This document shows positions 38,085 to 50,034 of a DNA stretch of 64,000 nt, one piece after another. Origin of the DNA: Dipylidium caninum (taxonomy: Eukaryota > Platyhelminthes > Cestoda > Cyclophyllidea > Dipylidiidae); the NCBI GenBank assembly GCA_017562135.1, contig QEYB01001046.1, positions 4,216,001 through 4,280,000 of the forward strand, given 5' to 3'. The position numbers were made by a program, and so were the translations under genes. Positions within the stretch are counted from its first letter, which is position 1, and the number at the start of each line of letters is the position of its first letter. Under the pieces are notes generated by a model. That model saw only the letters and a program-made list of their open reading frames with translations. It had not been told where the DNA came from and did not search any database.

Positions 38085-39411
38085 CACCAGTGATGGTGTG
38101 TATACCTTGAATGGTTAGAATATGGAAGGGGGTCACACATTAACTCCATGACGAACGCTTTCATTTTCGGTACTCGAGATGCGCCAATCTATGTACAATG
38201 TTGCGAAGCAACCCATGCCAATCACTTATTGTACGCCAAATGCTAGCAGCAAAATCTCAGCTAAAAGTATCCAACCTACTACCAGTCTTTTGACGTGTGC
38301 TAGGGTCACTTTATCGATGAGTATAGTAGTACTTCCACAGCTGGACGAAGGTTTGATTATTTCCGTTGCGTTGATCATGATCTTGTAGTACCCGCCGTCT
38401 TAGCTGTGGGTGGCTGTGCGTTACTAGCCGTGCACAGTCTGTTGTCTTGAACGATGACGGCACTGGCAGGTAATGCAAATGAATTTACGTTTCCTTGAAG
38501 GATACCGGGGTGTGCTTCAGATGCTGTGCGAGAGTTCCGCTCAGGTGGTGAGCTGGTCTTGAGCCACGCGTTAGTTTGAACGAAGAATACTCTCAGTCAT
38601 TAGTTAGGAACTGAACAAGTGGCAAATGCATTGGCGATAGGTGAGTGGCGGGTTAAACCTTCGCAACGTGAAGGTTTTAGCGCAAGTGAGGCATGGACTC
38701 GAATGTAGCTGGTAGACGGGGTTATGGACTATCGTTAGATTCCCATTTCAGTGCATCAGGGTTTGTCAGTGAGTGCGTTCATTTCAATTGCAATATGAGT
38801 TCTAACGCATGTACGGGAAGTTAAAAGGCTACAACCGCTAGTTATGCATTTCATCTATGTTCAGGCGCAAGGACGCAAAAATTAAGCAAGTACCATATTG
38901 AAAAACCGTTGTTAACCAAGATTGGTTTAGTAACTTCAACCGTGATCGTCCAAAGCAAGGGAAGGTCCTGGCTAAAGTGCTTAAGAGTAAGGTTCAAGGA
39001 TTTCGGTAAAGGGGTATATCTTTTTGTCAAACGCTTACGTATTTCCTTAACCACGTGCATTGATAGAGACTATTAATCTTCATTTCAAATTGAAGAGGAC
39101 AATCCTAGTACAGTGATATTATAATGTGGGAAGTTATTAGAGGGGTCTTGGTAGACAGCAAAAATTTTCGCATCAGGGCATGTAAAATATCGCAGTGATT
39201 GATTGTTGCACCTTAAAACCTAAGGACGCTTGCCATATCTGTGTCATTTATGTACGATTCTTAATGCGTGGGGCACTCTATCAAATAAATGCCTATAAAT
39301 CTACCTAAATACATCCTCACATGTCGTTAGGTTCATATAAAGTTTTTTACTAGCCACCTGATTGGCGAAACAAACACCGCTCTCGTTAAACGAGTGGTTC
39401 TTAGTATCGAC
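38085..39411 (+). other. SOS 3' UTR and SOS-ZCCHC4 intergenic region
   Basis: About 1.3 kb with no open frame of interest. It should contain the SOS 3' UTR up to the AATAAA at 39284-39289. After that come only about 120 bp to the proposed ZCCHC4 start, which include the acceptor-like agttttttactag ending at 39353. Confidence 0.5.
39284..39289 (+). terminator. Candidate poly(A) signal (AATAAA) of SOS
   Basis: A canonical AATAAA about 1.2 kb after the SOS stop codon and 123 nt before the ZCCHC4 ATG. It is the clearest such motif in the interval. The implied long 3' UTR is plausible but unproven. Confidence 0.4.
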
Positions 39412-41366
39412 ATGGGGAAGAATGTGTTTAGACGGGGTCTCTATGCTGCCGTTACTGTAAGGGAAGATGCACCCCACTGCGCCCATGGTACCCAATGTGT
39501 TGCTGTCTTGTTGCTAGTATTATGTTCACTCGGGGTACTTTTACTGTATTCCACTAAGTCTAGAAGCTTTAGTTTTACGCGCAAAAATTTACTAATCTGC
39601 ACATGAAACAGCACAATGCATTATGCTTAAAAGTGACGTGCCTTCTGTTTGATTCATTTGAGAGTATGATATTATTGATCTGACACTGACTCCTAAACAT
39701 TTAGTTTTCCAAATCAAAAATTGATATCACGGCAATGTCTTTGTTTAATTACAGGTCCGAAACTCTGTTTAACACTCAAAGATGGAGGATCTCGTAGCTA
39801 CATTTGCTCTGCATTTCGTAATGCTTCAGCTTGCAAGAAAGACGGGAACAAGATGCGTTCTCTCTTGCAGCCACTGATTACCGCAGAGGCGCTCCTCCAT
39901 TACAAGCGTAGGAAACGTCATTTCTGTCAAACATGCTGCGTTCTCTTCACTGACTCGACTGGCATTCATAAGCATCACCGCGTAACAAGTCGTCTATCAA
40001 AGTCTTCAATAACCATGCCTTCGTACTTACTTGAGCCGTTAGAGGAATCCTCTGGACATGCCGTTAGTGATCTTCTTTGTTTAAATTCTCGATTTTTATG
40101 CAACCATAAATTAGGAGGAAAAAACACTTCGTTTGCAAGCTACTTATGTGGTGGATATGTCTTACCTTTATCTGAGCATCAAAATAAACACAACCTCCGA
40201 CGATCATTTTCTTGTTCCATATATGGGCTTACAATTTCTTTGTAACTCTAAGAAGTCTTTCATTTTCATTACTTAAACCTTGATTGATCATAGTTTACAT
40301 ATTTATAAGCCCTTATAACCCTGCTATCTTTCAAAAACAATTTTTTTAATTTCAGCAATATTTCTTTTCCGCTGAGTGGTTGGATTTTATGGGGTGTACT
40401 CTCCGCTCTCTCCGAATTGATAATATTATCTGCGTTGGTGCCCCTCGTCTTTTCGATTTCCTCACTGCGTGTAGTTTGAAGACTCGTGATCCGATGCTTT
40501 TAAACAAGTTTCTCCTTGATCTAGATGCTCGTTTGGTGGGCCTCATTGGATAATTTGACTGTCTTGTTGAGTTAGATGAGTTTTTACCCCGTGTCCTGTT
40601 TTGCGCACTTTAATGCGCTCAATGGTCACTTCTTTGATACAGTCGGGGAAGATTCTTTTAAGGAATTTATGAGGTCGTGTACTGGGCGTACAATTATTTT
40701 CTGTGATCCTCCTTTTGGCGCTTTGATGGAGCCTCTTGTATCAACGTTGAACAAGCTTAAGAAGATTCGTAAGAACTCAGAGGTTTTCTTGATGGTAACG
40801 ATTCCCTATTTCATTGGCAAGAAGCTACTGAAAGCTGCTCCCCATGTGAAGATGCTCGATTATAAAGTAACCGGATTTTTAGAGTACGATTAACTTTCAT
40901 GACAGGTAACGTACGAGAAGCACGTCCGTTTTATGACCACGGGACATGATGAGAATAAGGCTACGCGAAGAATCTCCGTTGTGCGCTTGTTTACGGATTT
41001 GCCCGCTCGTGATATTCCGCCTCCCCAGAGCTTGGCAGATCGCTACTGGTTTTGTGAAGTTTGCCAACGATTCTCGGATTTGAGAAATTTGCACTGTGCT
41101 CTGTGCAATGCCTGCACAACTGCCGTAAGTATGGTGTCGAATATTGCACATCTACTCATGGAATTAAGTAACATTCTACCGATGCGTTGCTTCAGCATGG
41201 CGAGACCTACCAACACTGCAAATCATGTAATGTATGTCGCCCTCCGGCCTATCAACACTGTGACACGTGCAATAGATGCTTTCGAATACGGAAGAGTGAG
41301 TTTCATGGTTGCAATAAACAAGGCTTGGATAATGATGCAAAGATAAAGCGACAAAAATTATCGTAA
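39412..41366 (+). CDS. ZCCHC4: ZCCHC4-type rRNA adenine-N6 methyltransferase
   Basis: The family deposits N6-methyladenosine on large-subunit rRNA (28S A4220 in human). Exons: 39412-39487, 39755-40062, 40356-40535, 40576-40866, 40906-41124, 41196-41366, all in phase, 414 residues. The first junction joins PHCAHG to PKLCLTLKDG, matching the human CPHGPTLLF start of the GRF-type zinc finger. Next come HFCQTC, then QYFFSAEWLDFMG and IICVGAPRLF of the methyltransferase fold, the catalytic DPPFG at 40705-40719, and Cys-rich blocks WFCEVCQRF, LHCALCNAC, HCKSCNVC and HCDTCNRC. Human ZCCHC4 has 513 residues. The C-terminal CCHC knuckle that names the family and the basic tail are missing here. Two introns are only 40 nt (40536-40575) and 39 nt (40867-40905). 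The start is the first ATG of the exon; a nearby upstream acceptor-like site suggests the 5' UTR may be cis- or trans-spliced. Confidence 0.92.
40536..40575 (+). other. 40-nt intron in ZCCHC4
   Basis: It begins GTGGGC and ends GTTAG. It separates DLDAR-Leu from Met-SFYPVS, which are continuous in human ZCCHC4 (LLLDIDFRYSQFYMEDS). Reading through meets a stop (GGA TAA) within the intron, so removal is required. Confidence 0.85.
40867..40905 (+). other. 39-nt intron in ZCCHC4
   Basis: It starts GTAACC and ends CATGACAG. Removal joins LDYK to VTYEKH, aligning with human MLDYQVDYDNH. Without splicing the frame ends at TAA near 40891. Confidence 0.85.
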
Positions 41367-41370
41367 TAAA
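41365..41370 (+). terminator. Poly(A) signal (AATAAA) overlapping the ZCCHC4 stop codon
   Basis: The sequence TAATAAA contains the TAA stop at 41364-41366 and AATAAA at 41365-41370. If used, the 3' UTR would be only about 15-30 nt. Other A/T-rich signals further on cannot be excluded, for example caaataaaat near 41945. Confidence 0.45.
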
Positions 41371-44300
41371 TGTTGTTGAACTTGATGCGGGAGTTTTTAC
41401 TTCATTTTCCCTTCCCTTATCGTTTATTTGTCGTTCGCAAAATTCACTGATTGAGTTGTATAAATCCGGACTTCCCTATTTTTCTGTTTGCCCAAGAATA
41501 CCAATGTTATTTACTCCTGTTCATAATTCACTTAGTTTGTTCAGATACCAACTTTACCTCAATTTTCGACTTAAATTGGTTCGTGAGTAGGTTATCTATT
41601 CGTATTCTGTACGCTATTTTCGGGGCTATTATAATTTAACGATGCAGCGACGGAATAGCATTATTTTTCTTTTCATCGTGTTCGGTGGCGGATGCTCATT
41701 TTGCGCGCACTTACCATTATGAACTCCCAGACAGAATTGCGACATTCAATCATTCGCAGTTCGAAACGTTATCCGCTTACTTGATAAGCCCTTGCTCCAC
41801 AATTTATGTATTTTAAGCCAGTAGAATACATTATACTCTGAAGTCTCCACAATTCATTTATTATGTGGTCTTAGTAATGCCTTCACGTTTGTTCATTGTC
41901 CATAGCCTGACTCGATGATTCTCTGCCAAACTATATACTTGTTCAAATAAAATAGTTTATGGGACTTTTGTGCGAATTTTACTAAGTCTTCCTGTTAGCA
42001 CGGTTAAGTGAGAACGTTTTAATACACTATTTCAGTGCTCTGCATTTGATTTACTACTCCATACGAATTCCCAACCTGGTATCTTGTTCATATCCCAAGC
42101 CGACGACCAGTTATATCATGTACTTCTCAAAAGAGTGTTCGAAATAGTTTCTAAAAAGATGTGGACCCCCTTTTTGTGTTATTTTGAATGTTTCCATTGC
42201 GAAGTGCTGCGTTCTCAGAGGAAGCCACATTTAGAAGCGGGCACGATCAAAAGCACTTGGCGACGGTAGGTTTGCTTCTTCTTGGGCCATTCGCTTACAT
42301 CACGTTGCCAAGGGTAACATACTCGCAAGCGCTCAGTGCCGCACACATGCTGATTAATTCCGTGTGCAAAATAAAAGGTTCTGCGACTGCTAATTTGCAT
42401 CGAGTGCGAGATTTGCATATAATTATTCTAGGGTGTTCCTCATTTTGCCCTTGGTCTTGACGCCAGCCACAATTTCGAGCGATTGTCGTGGATGCGCTCG
42501 AGTCTGAGTTAAGCGAAACAGACTACCCCTGAGGTTGCTTTTCGTCTTTTACGAGCAGGATGGAAGGTAGATTTCCCTGAATTAAAGATATTTTGATGTC
42601 ACCTAGTGGATTTTAGGGCGTGATCTGGTTAAAAAGTGGTAAATGAAAGTCACCTTTCGACCTAAGAATAAATTGATGTGACGGAAGGTTGTTGAGGAAT
42701 GTAACCAATTTTTTTAGTTTAAGTTTCACAGCCTCATCGGAATACATTACGTATGCCTTGTATAAAAAAGGTAGGAAGTTTTGGTCATCCTAGAAGTGGT
42801 GGTTTGAGCGTGTATTCATTAGATGATGTTTCGAACAACACGAGATGTTTCGCGGGAGCTAGATTCTGACTACCTCATTCTTCTCTACTACTGGTTCAAG
42901 CGGGTGTAGAATCTATTTCCCATCGTCCCGTGGTTTTTCCATTTATGTGGGTAGATGCTTATCTTAATTCGAAATAAACGTTTGATAATGACGTCCCGAA
43001 GGGTAGATGGACTTTTCAAAACTTTCGGATATCTTGCTGTTCACTTGTAACCTGTTCAGAGTCCACACTCAGTGAACATGCTTTATCTGCAAACAGAAGA
43101 AAGGGCACAAGCCTTAGATGTCCATGTGTCCTCCACTTTCTCTCCCACTAACCGATATCTTCTGCCTTTTATTAGAAATAGGAGTTCACTGTTCCGCTAC
43201 TCTAACTTTTTCACGAAAGCCTATGGGAATTTCTCGCATGCTGACAAAGTTTTATTTAACTATGCAATAAACACTTGGTTCTACTTGTGAATAATGATTG
43301 GTACGTAATAGTTACTGAAGCTTCCTCGATTTCAGATGAAAACCCTTAACTCTGACAGGAGGGACCGAGGATAGTTGCTAGTTTAGATAAAGCAATCAGT
43401 CGCTCGTCCGGTTTTTTCTACACACAAACACCTATGATCTTTTGCTTTAGAATGACTTGAAAACAGGGGGTTGCCAATTTGTTTGTTTTGGTACTTATCT
43501 AGGCCCCCTTCACATTTTCCCACATGATCGTACATGAACTGGTCTCGAAACAGAACTAAAAAATCACTTCTGAACGGCACACACTCGGTCCGCCATCTGA
43601 TTTGGATTTCCCCTTTCCTTCCATAAACACCTCATCCATTTTGCTAAAATTTGTTAGGGCCTTACTAATCCGAAGCGCAAATTTACACTGCGCCTCCTCA
43701 GACACAATGTCCACACGTGCTCGTAAACCTACTTTGGACTTTGTGTCTTGAACAGTAAATTGGTGGCCCGGTGGAACCAGCCGCAGTGCCATCGTCTTCC
43801 TCCCACCACCCCACCGTTGAGCGTCCAAGGGTCAAGTCGGCTTGTGGAGGGGGCCGCAATCAGTCGCCCTTTTTTTCATTTAACTAAACTTCTCGGTGCT
43901 CTGGTTCCATCTGCATGGTTGCTGCCGCGATTGTTCACGGTAGGTAATTGTGTAGACTTATTCAATGGCATGTATTGTCCGGGGAACGGATTTACTTTAA
44001 CTTGATTCAATTAGCTCCCAAGTATCAATTCCATCGGCTTGACAAATTACCTCCAATTGAAATTTGACAATAAAATAAACCGTTGGACATACAGCCTTAA
44101 AAGTCTACACAGTCTCATATTTTTTGGTGCATTGACTTGATTGACCAAGTAAACTTGGACAAAAAACGCGCTCACCCGGTTGACCGTTTGGGTAGGTGTG
44201 ACAGGTCCTGAAGACCAAATGTCTGGCAGGATTAGGACAGTGGAAATCGAAAAGACTGTTTACTCAAGTAAAATTCAGAGTTAATTATTAAATCATCGTT

Positions 44301-44700
44301 CGAGTATGTCAAACTCTCAGCATGAATTTCTTAGCCAAAAGAACGATGATGTGGAGGTCGATGAGTGCCGGTTTTTGGGCGTGGCAGGTCGTTGGGGTCC
44401 TCTCATGAGACTGCGTCTGCGTATTTGCACAAGGGGCCTTCCCCGCTTCCGTGGCAGTTGTGCACGTTCCCGGGACAGGGCAGCTGCGAGGAAGGCAATT
44501 CTTTTTTTCTTTATGAGGACAAAAATCAAATGTATTATTAATTTTTGGCGGACGTGATAGATGTTCCTCTTGTTCGCCCCAAATATTCAAAATCGGGTTT
44601 TTTTATGATCTTTAATTATATTAGCTGTCGCGGTGGCTATTCTTCTGGCGACTTGTGTTTTATTTCAAGGAGACCAAGCAGGTGCTTTCCGTCTGCTTTA
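41367..44700. other. Intergenic region, AT-rich part
   Basis: No gene is supported. The most protein-like frame is 43556-43828 on the minus strand (90 codons), which has no recognised domain and overlaps an equally long frame on the other strand. AT content resembles the SOS/ZCCHC4 block. Confidence 0.45.
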
Positions 44701-44856
44701 ATTTCGAGATGCGCACTTCCTATGCTTCCATTTTGGCTGTGTGCTCAAAAGTGCAGGAATAAGTCGGCGCGGTGGGCTGCCCCTGCCGCCTTCGAGGCAC
44801 TGTGCCCTGCGCGAGGGCCAGGCAGGTAGGCGAGGTGCGTGTACCGCGTGCCGGTG

Positions 44857-44945
44857 TGCTGAGCTGAGCTGAGCTGCGGTGCGGTGCGGTGCGGTGCGGT
44901 GGGGCGAGAACCGGACCGGGTCGGGTCGAGTCGAGTCGGGTCGAT
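44857..44945. repeat. Cluster of three adjacent pentanucleotide arrays
   Basis: Three different 5-nt units follow one another: GAGCT-type at about 44857-44876, GCGGT-type at about 44875-44900 and TCGGG/TCGAG-type at about 44918-44944. The first two arrays abut. All are short (3-5 copies) and GC-rich. Confidence 0.8.
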
Positions 44946-47900
44946 GTGTGCCGCGCCGCGCCTCGCCGCCGAGCCTGAGCGGGCGTCGTGAGCCCCCAGT
45001 CGGGGCAGTGCCTCGTGCAATTAATGCGTGCACTTGGCCAAGAGCACAGGCAGCGCGAGAGCGCAATGTGGAGAAGAAGGCGAATATGCATGTATGTATA
45101 CATTCAAAGCACACTGTACACGCGAGTACACACCGGCACACACACACGTGTTGCGTGACATCAGCACAGACACGCAAGGCTGTGTGGGTGCACAAGCGCT
45201 TGCCGATGGCTGACCAATCGCGACTGAGGACAGTGTTCAATAAGCAACCCTCCTATAAAAGACCTTGTCGTGAGAGCGACTTAGACGGTATTGAATTGGC
45301 GACAGCCCGGTTTGGTGAGCGGTGCCGAGTTCCGCCCTTGGGGATAAGGAGGGCCCTTTATGACCCTTGAGAAACAAATCAATGTCATGGAGTTGCTCTC
45401 TATATCCTCAAAGGCTATACGCCCATCTCCACCCGTCCGCTTCATCTATGCCCCATCTATGACTTGCACTCCTACCATAGGGAACGCTCTCTTGTTGGCA
45501 TTCTTAGCTGAACGCATCATCTGCCTTCCCACTCTCCTATATTGTTTTTTGTTTTACTTTTTTTATACGGCCTTTAACACCAACAAACATCCGTCAAATA
45601 ATATTAATTTTCTATCCACAGGTTTATTGAGTCTCGGGAGTTTTAGGTAAATGAACGAGGAAATTGTGGAATCCTGCCTAAATGCGTATAACAGACTACT
45701 GTTTTTCCGGGCTTAACGAGGACCCGCGCGGTGGCCACCGCGAACTGCCACCTTTCCTACAGCATTCCAACGAATTCGATGGTCTCTTGGCTCTTTTCAT
45801 CTCGTTCCACCCTTTTATGCACTCTAGTCTTGGCAACTAGAAAACTGAGAATTGTTATGCTTCATCTCAAGTATTGGTTTTGCTCATTTAATTGACGTTT
45901 ATGTTTGTTCATACTTGCTTTGCCGTGCCTGTGCGCCGGCAAACACGCCAATTACGGTTTTGTGAAACTATGGATAAAGCCCGCTGACATATTATGTGGT
46001 CACCAACAGGGCCACGTGGTCGCTTAATTGTCAACAAGCCGCGAGGAAATATCTGTTCTATAACATCAGGGTGCGGATTCATCGCTGTCCGAGACAAGTT
46101 ATGGCAGACCTTACCGCCCGTAAAAGATATTTTTACACTGCGCTGCATGAGCACAGACCGCATGCTGTTTGAATACCTCCGCGAAGGTGTTTGTTTTTCG
46201 TGTGTCTGCCTCCGGCCGCTTGCGGATGACGGAGCATCGTCTCAAATCACGGCCAAAGACAGGTCCTCGAGAGCCTCTCGTTGGAGGGGTGCGCCGATCG
46301 GATTTCCGCTCCAAGCCCTCGTAAGCCGTTCTCAGTGTACACATATGCGTTTGTGCTATCAAACACGCTGCCATAATGAATAACTATCAAAGATGGAGCT
46401 GATAAATACCGAAGCGGAGTTATCACGACCAGGGTCTCGTAGATGGGAGGCGGTTCGTTCACATGGGACAGCAAGTGACCACCTTTCCTCCCGCCATCAC
46501 AGAAGGTGTCGATGGTGGAGAACGACAGCCATTGCATAGTGCACAAGGTAAATTGACCTTGGAATGCTGCGCTCTCCAACCATCTCACACATGAGAATGT
46601 AGGAGAAAAAGGCAGCGGATGCGACTTAACGGATGTATTTTGGTAAACTGTGTCTGCAGAGGTCCACTAGTGGCGAGTTTGTCAATTCAGCTCTGTTCCC
46701 CATTTTGCTAACGTGGCTTGGTTGCTATTACTTAAGTTATCGAGAAAAGTTATTATCTCTTTCCATATCCGAGGAAAAAGTGGTCCAATAAAGGTTATTT
46801 AAGCACCTAACTTAGTTAAACAGATTCAGCAAATGTCTGTGTCTCTCCCAGAAGCCGTGTCTTTAACTATCATTTTACTTGTCTGACTTGTTTCAGCCTC
46901 CCGTAATGGGGACTGTCCGTTACCAAAGTCATTTTTAAACTGCATTAAATACGCCACATTCTTTTAGCGTCCACGTTTCCCCTGTTCAACATCTCCCTCA
47001 CGCGAAAGAAACGGTGGAAACCCGTGAGGGCGTATATGCTCACCTGTTTCACTCTGCTAACCCAGGTTTATTCGTTTACGTTGTTGCTGAAAACCCGCTT
47101 GTATGTGCCTTAGCTGGGGCTTAACATTCATTATACAGGCTAAACTTTGTCGTACATTAACGTTAATAACGACGGCAGCAATGCGAAGCTCTATTTGTGC
47201 GTCGGCTGATGTTTGCCAAATTTTGGAGAGGTAACATCTCAAGTATGAGACCCCCTCTGAACGACGAAAAATTGCCTTTCATTTCGGTATTGTTACTAAC
47301 AAATAATCAGTAGACTCGCGTAGACATGGCGCAGGACAATAGGTAGCCACTTTGGCCAATGGCCTAAACGGCACTGCATTCATTCAGTTTGCTGTTCCTC
47401 GGAGCGATTTGGTGATGGTAATGACAAGGAGGTAGAAATATAGGTCGCTTCAAAAAGTGCACGTAGGAGTGTCCTTGAACGTTTAATGCCAGATTGCAAA
47501 GGAGGGAACCGCTTCTTTTTGCGCCCCGTTTGCTTTCGAAAGCATTCATGATAGAGTTAAAATAAGGATGAGATAATTTGGCTTCTAGTTAAACGCTGCT
47601 CAGGACGACCTACAGCAGGATACCTTCCTCCGACCTTAGAAGTTGTTACCATTCTCGGTTATTCACTTCAGCTTCTCAACTTTTTCAAATTTAATCATAA
47701 CGGGTATCCTTATTGAGACGCGTCGCAGCCATTAAAACTATTAGAAAGCACGATTTTAATTTGTCTAAGGTCTTTCGTTTGCGCCATAAGAAACGTTTCG
47801 CCTGACCTGTTGCAATATGCTCACGTCTTCTCGCTACTCGTGCCCTTCACGCAAGTTAAGTCACTCATTTGACACTTCATGCACGTATTAAAGGCTAAAA

Positions 47901-49505
47901 CTTTTTATTCCTTCGTGGAACTTCTCTCTCTCTCGCCGAAAAGCCTCCGATGGTAGAGTGGGCTTTTGTCGCCGAAGAGTGTCAAGTAGGATCCCTTAAT
48001 AGGCCTGGGAGTAGAGAACGAAGGCCACTTTTTCGTCTTTGAGATTTTGGAGAGTATAATTGGTGCAGACTATTTTAACATCAAATTGAGACGGGGGTGG
48101 TTGTTCTGCTACAACCAAACTGTATCTCGACCTCTTATGACTAGAAGGCATATCCTGTCTGTGGAAGTAGAAAAGACGAGGAGAGAAGTTCATATGCCGC
48201 CATCCTGCGTGTGGGCGGGAGGGGGAGAGGGGTGGAAGGAGTGTCTCAGCTCACATCAGATTCGCAAAGGCTGCTTCTTCTTGCCCACTCGGATCGCGCA
48301 GTAGGTCTGAGAACGCCTCACCTTCTCGTAAATGTCCGTTTCGCCGTGTTTCTCATACGTCAATCTGCTTAACTTCTACTCGTTCCATCCATTTGATTCA
48401 CTCAGCTCAATACGGAGGACTTCCGGTATCTCCTTCGATAACACCTTAAAGCCTTCATCAATTAGCGTAATACTTGCCCATATAAGGAGGTTGTGCCCCT
48501 CTGGAGGCCTTGAAAGACTCGATCCACCACCCTCTCCTCGCCCTCAAGCTTTGCTCCATTGGGCCGTGTTTATTAGTTTTAGTCATCTTGTCAACGTGCC
48601 AATTCCCTTGGAGGGCGATAGCCAAACAAATTTCTACGTCAACTTACAGCATGTTGGGTGGAGGAATAAACGGTAGGCCCCGCCATTTCACGCCGAGCGA
48701 TCGGTGCCATACCGCCGATGGTGGAAGTCGTCAGACGCGCACCTCCCGTCCCCCGTAACTGTAACTGTCGGAATTCGGGCTGGGTAAGCGTAGACTCAGT
48801 CCTGTCTCCATTCAGTGTTAACAATGCACCTGACTAGTTGATGATTTCGCTTTTACTGGCAATGCAACTGACATCAACTTTAAGAGATGGGGGAAGTAAG
48901 GCTCTACCGCGTACAGCTGGAATGGCCGTTGGAAAAAACACCAAAGTAGCGGGAAACCAGCCTCATCGGGCTTAGCAGTAAGGCACATGAGTACCGCGTA
49001 GAGATATTGAAATGTGGAGGAATGATTATGCATGGGAAAGAAATCGGACATGGGTGATGTGGTGGGAAAACCTTCCTTAAATTGGCTGAGATTTATAAAT
49101 GCTTGTGCTTCTCGCACCCCACCCCTCCCAACTTTTCCTCGGACTCAACGAGCATGCGAATCCAGCGTTTCAATAGCAAACTCTCTTCTATTTGTACGGA
49201 CACCACAGGGGATTCCTTGCCCCAATGCAAATGTCCCAGCTGTGGAGGTCCTGGGACATTCATTGGAGGAAGGCCTCTCTATAGCATACCGAGTACTTTC
49301 GTGCCGATTTTAACGAGTGTTAAGTACAACGACGAGCGACGCCCCGGTGTGACGGCCAAATGCTGTTTGGCCGAGCGAGCGCTGCAACCTCGCCCTGCTT
49401 ACCAAACCCGGAGTGGGCAGAATAACCCCCGCGCCAAGCGGAATCTCGGGCAGAGGTATCCGTTTTGGCGTACGACTACGATTCAGGAGGTTTGAGGAGC
49501 GGGGA

Positions 49506-49523
49506 AAGAAGAAGAAGAAGAAG
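49506..49523. repeat. (GAA)n microsatellite
   Basis: About six GAA/AAG triplets in the GC-rich intergenic region. Confidence 0.85.
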
Positions 49524-49995
49524 CCAACTTTGACCGAGGCAGCTTTTCCATCGCCCTGACCCTGACCACTTAGGGCCGAAACCGTTTGAATTCGCAAAAT
49601 TTATTGTTGCCTTCCGTCGAGAAGAGTGCAGCGGCGAGCCTCAGCGTAACAATTAAATGCGGCTCGGTCGAATTTTTCGTGTATGAATGGGTTCTCTTCT
49701 TGACCCCGCGGTTAAGCCGATTTCATGAGCTTAGAAATACACTGGAACAAACAGACGTGCAACTATGTCTGCTTGAGAATTTAAATCTACCATAGACGTT
49801 GTACGTGAAGGAAGATAATTACGTTCCCTTGAGGAACGAACAACTGTTGCGCCCCATTACAGGAACGCACACAAAAATGGAAGCACAAACAAGAAAATGG
49901 CTGATGTAGGGCTCTCAGGTCCCGCATCTCCTGCCCTCAACGGAACTAAAACGCTACGCTTCCACGGCACTCGGTTGAAATGCTGCCACTCTTTG

Positions 49996-50034
49996 GAGAA
50001 GAAGAGAAGAAGAAGAAGAAGAAGAAGAAGAAGA
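49996..50034. repeat. (GAA)n microsatellite, longer
   Basis: About twelve AAG/GAA triplets with one interruption. It lies about 480 nt from a similar tract at 49506 and in the same orientation. Confidence 0.88.

Noticed and set aside
43556..43828. Minus-strand frame of 90 codons with a plausible-looking composition
   Set aside because: It has no domain, no phase-matched partner exon and a competing frame on the opposite strand.
44698..45240. Long minus-strand frame of 180 codons
   Set aside because: It covers the pentanucleotide arrays, and the translation is repetitive Arg/Pro/His/Thr. Two other minus-strand frames are open over the same DNA, as expected for GC-rich repeats.
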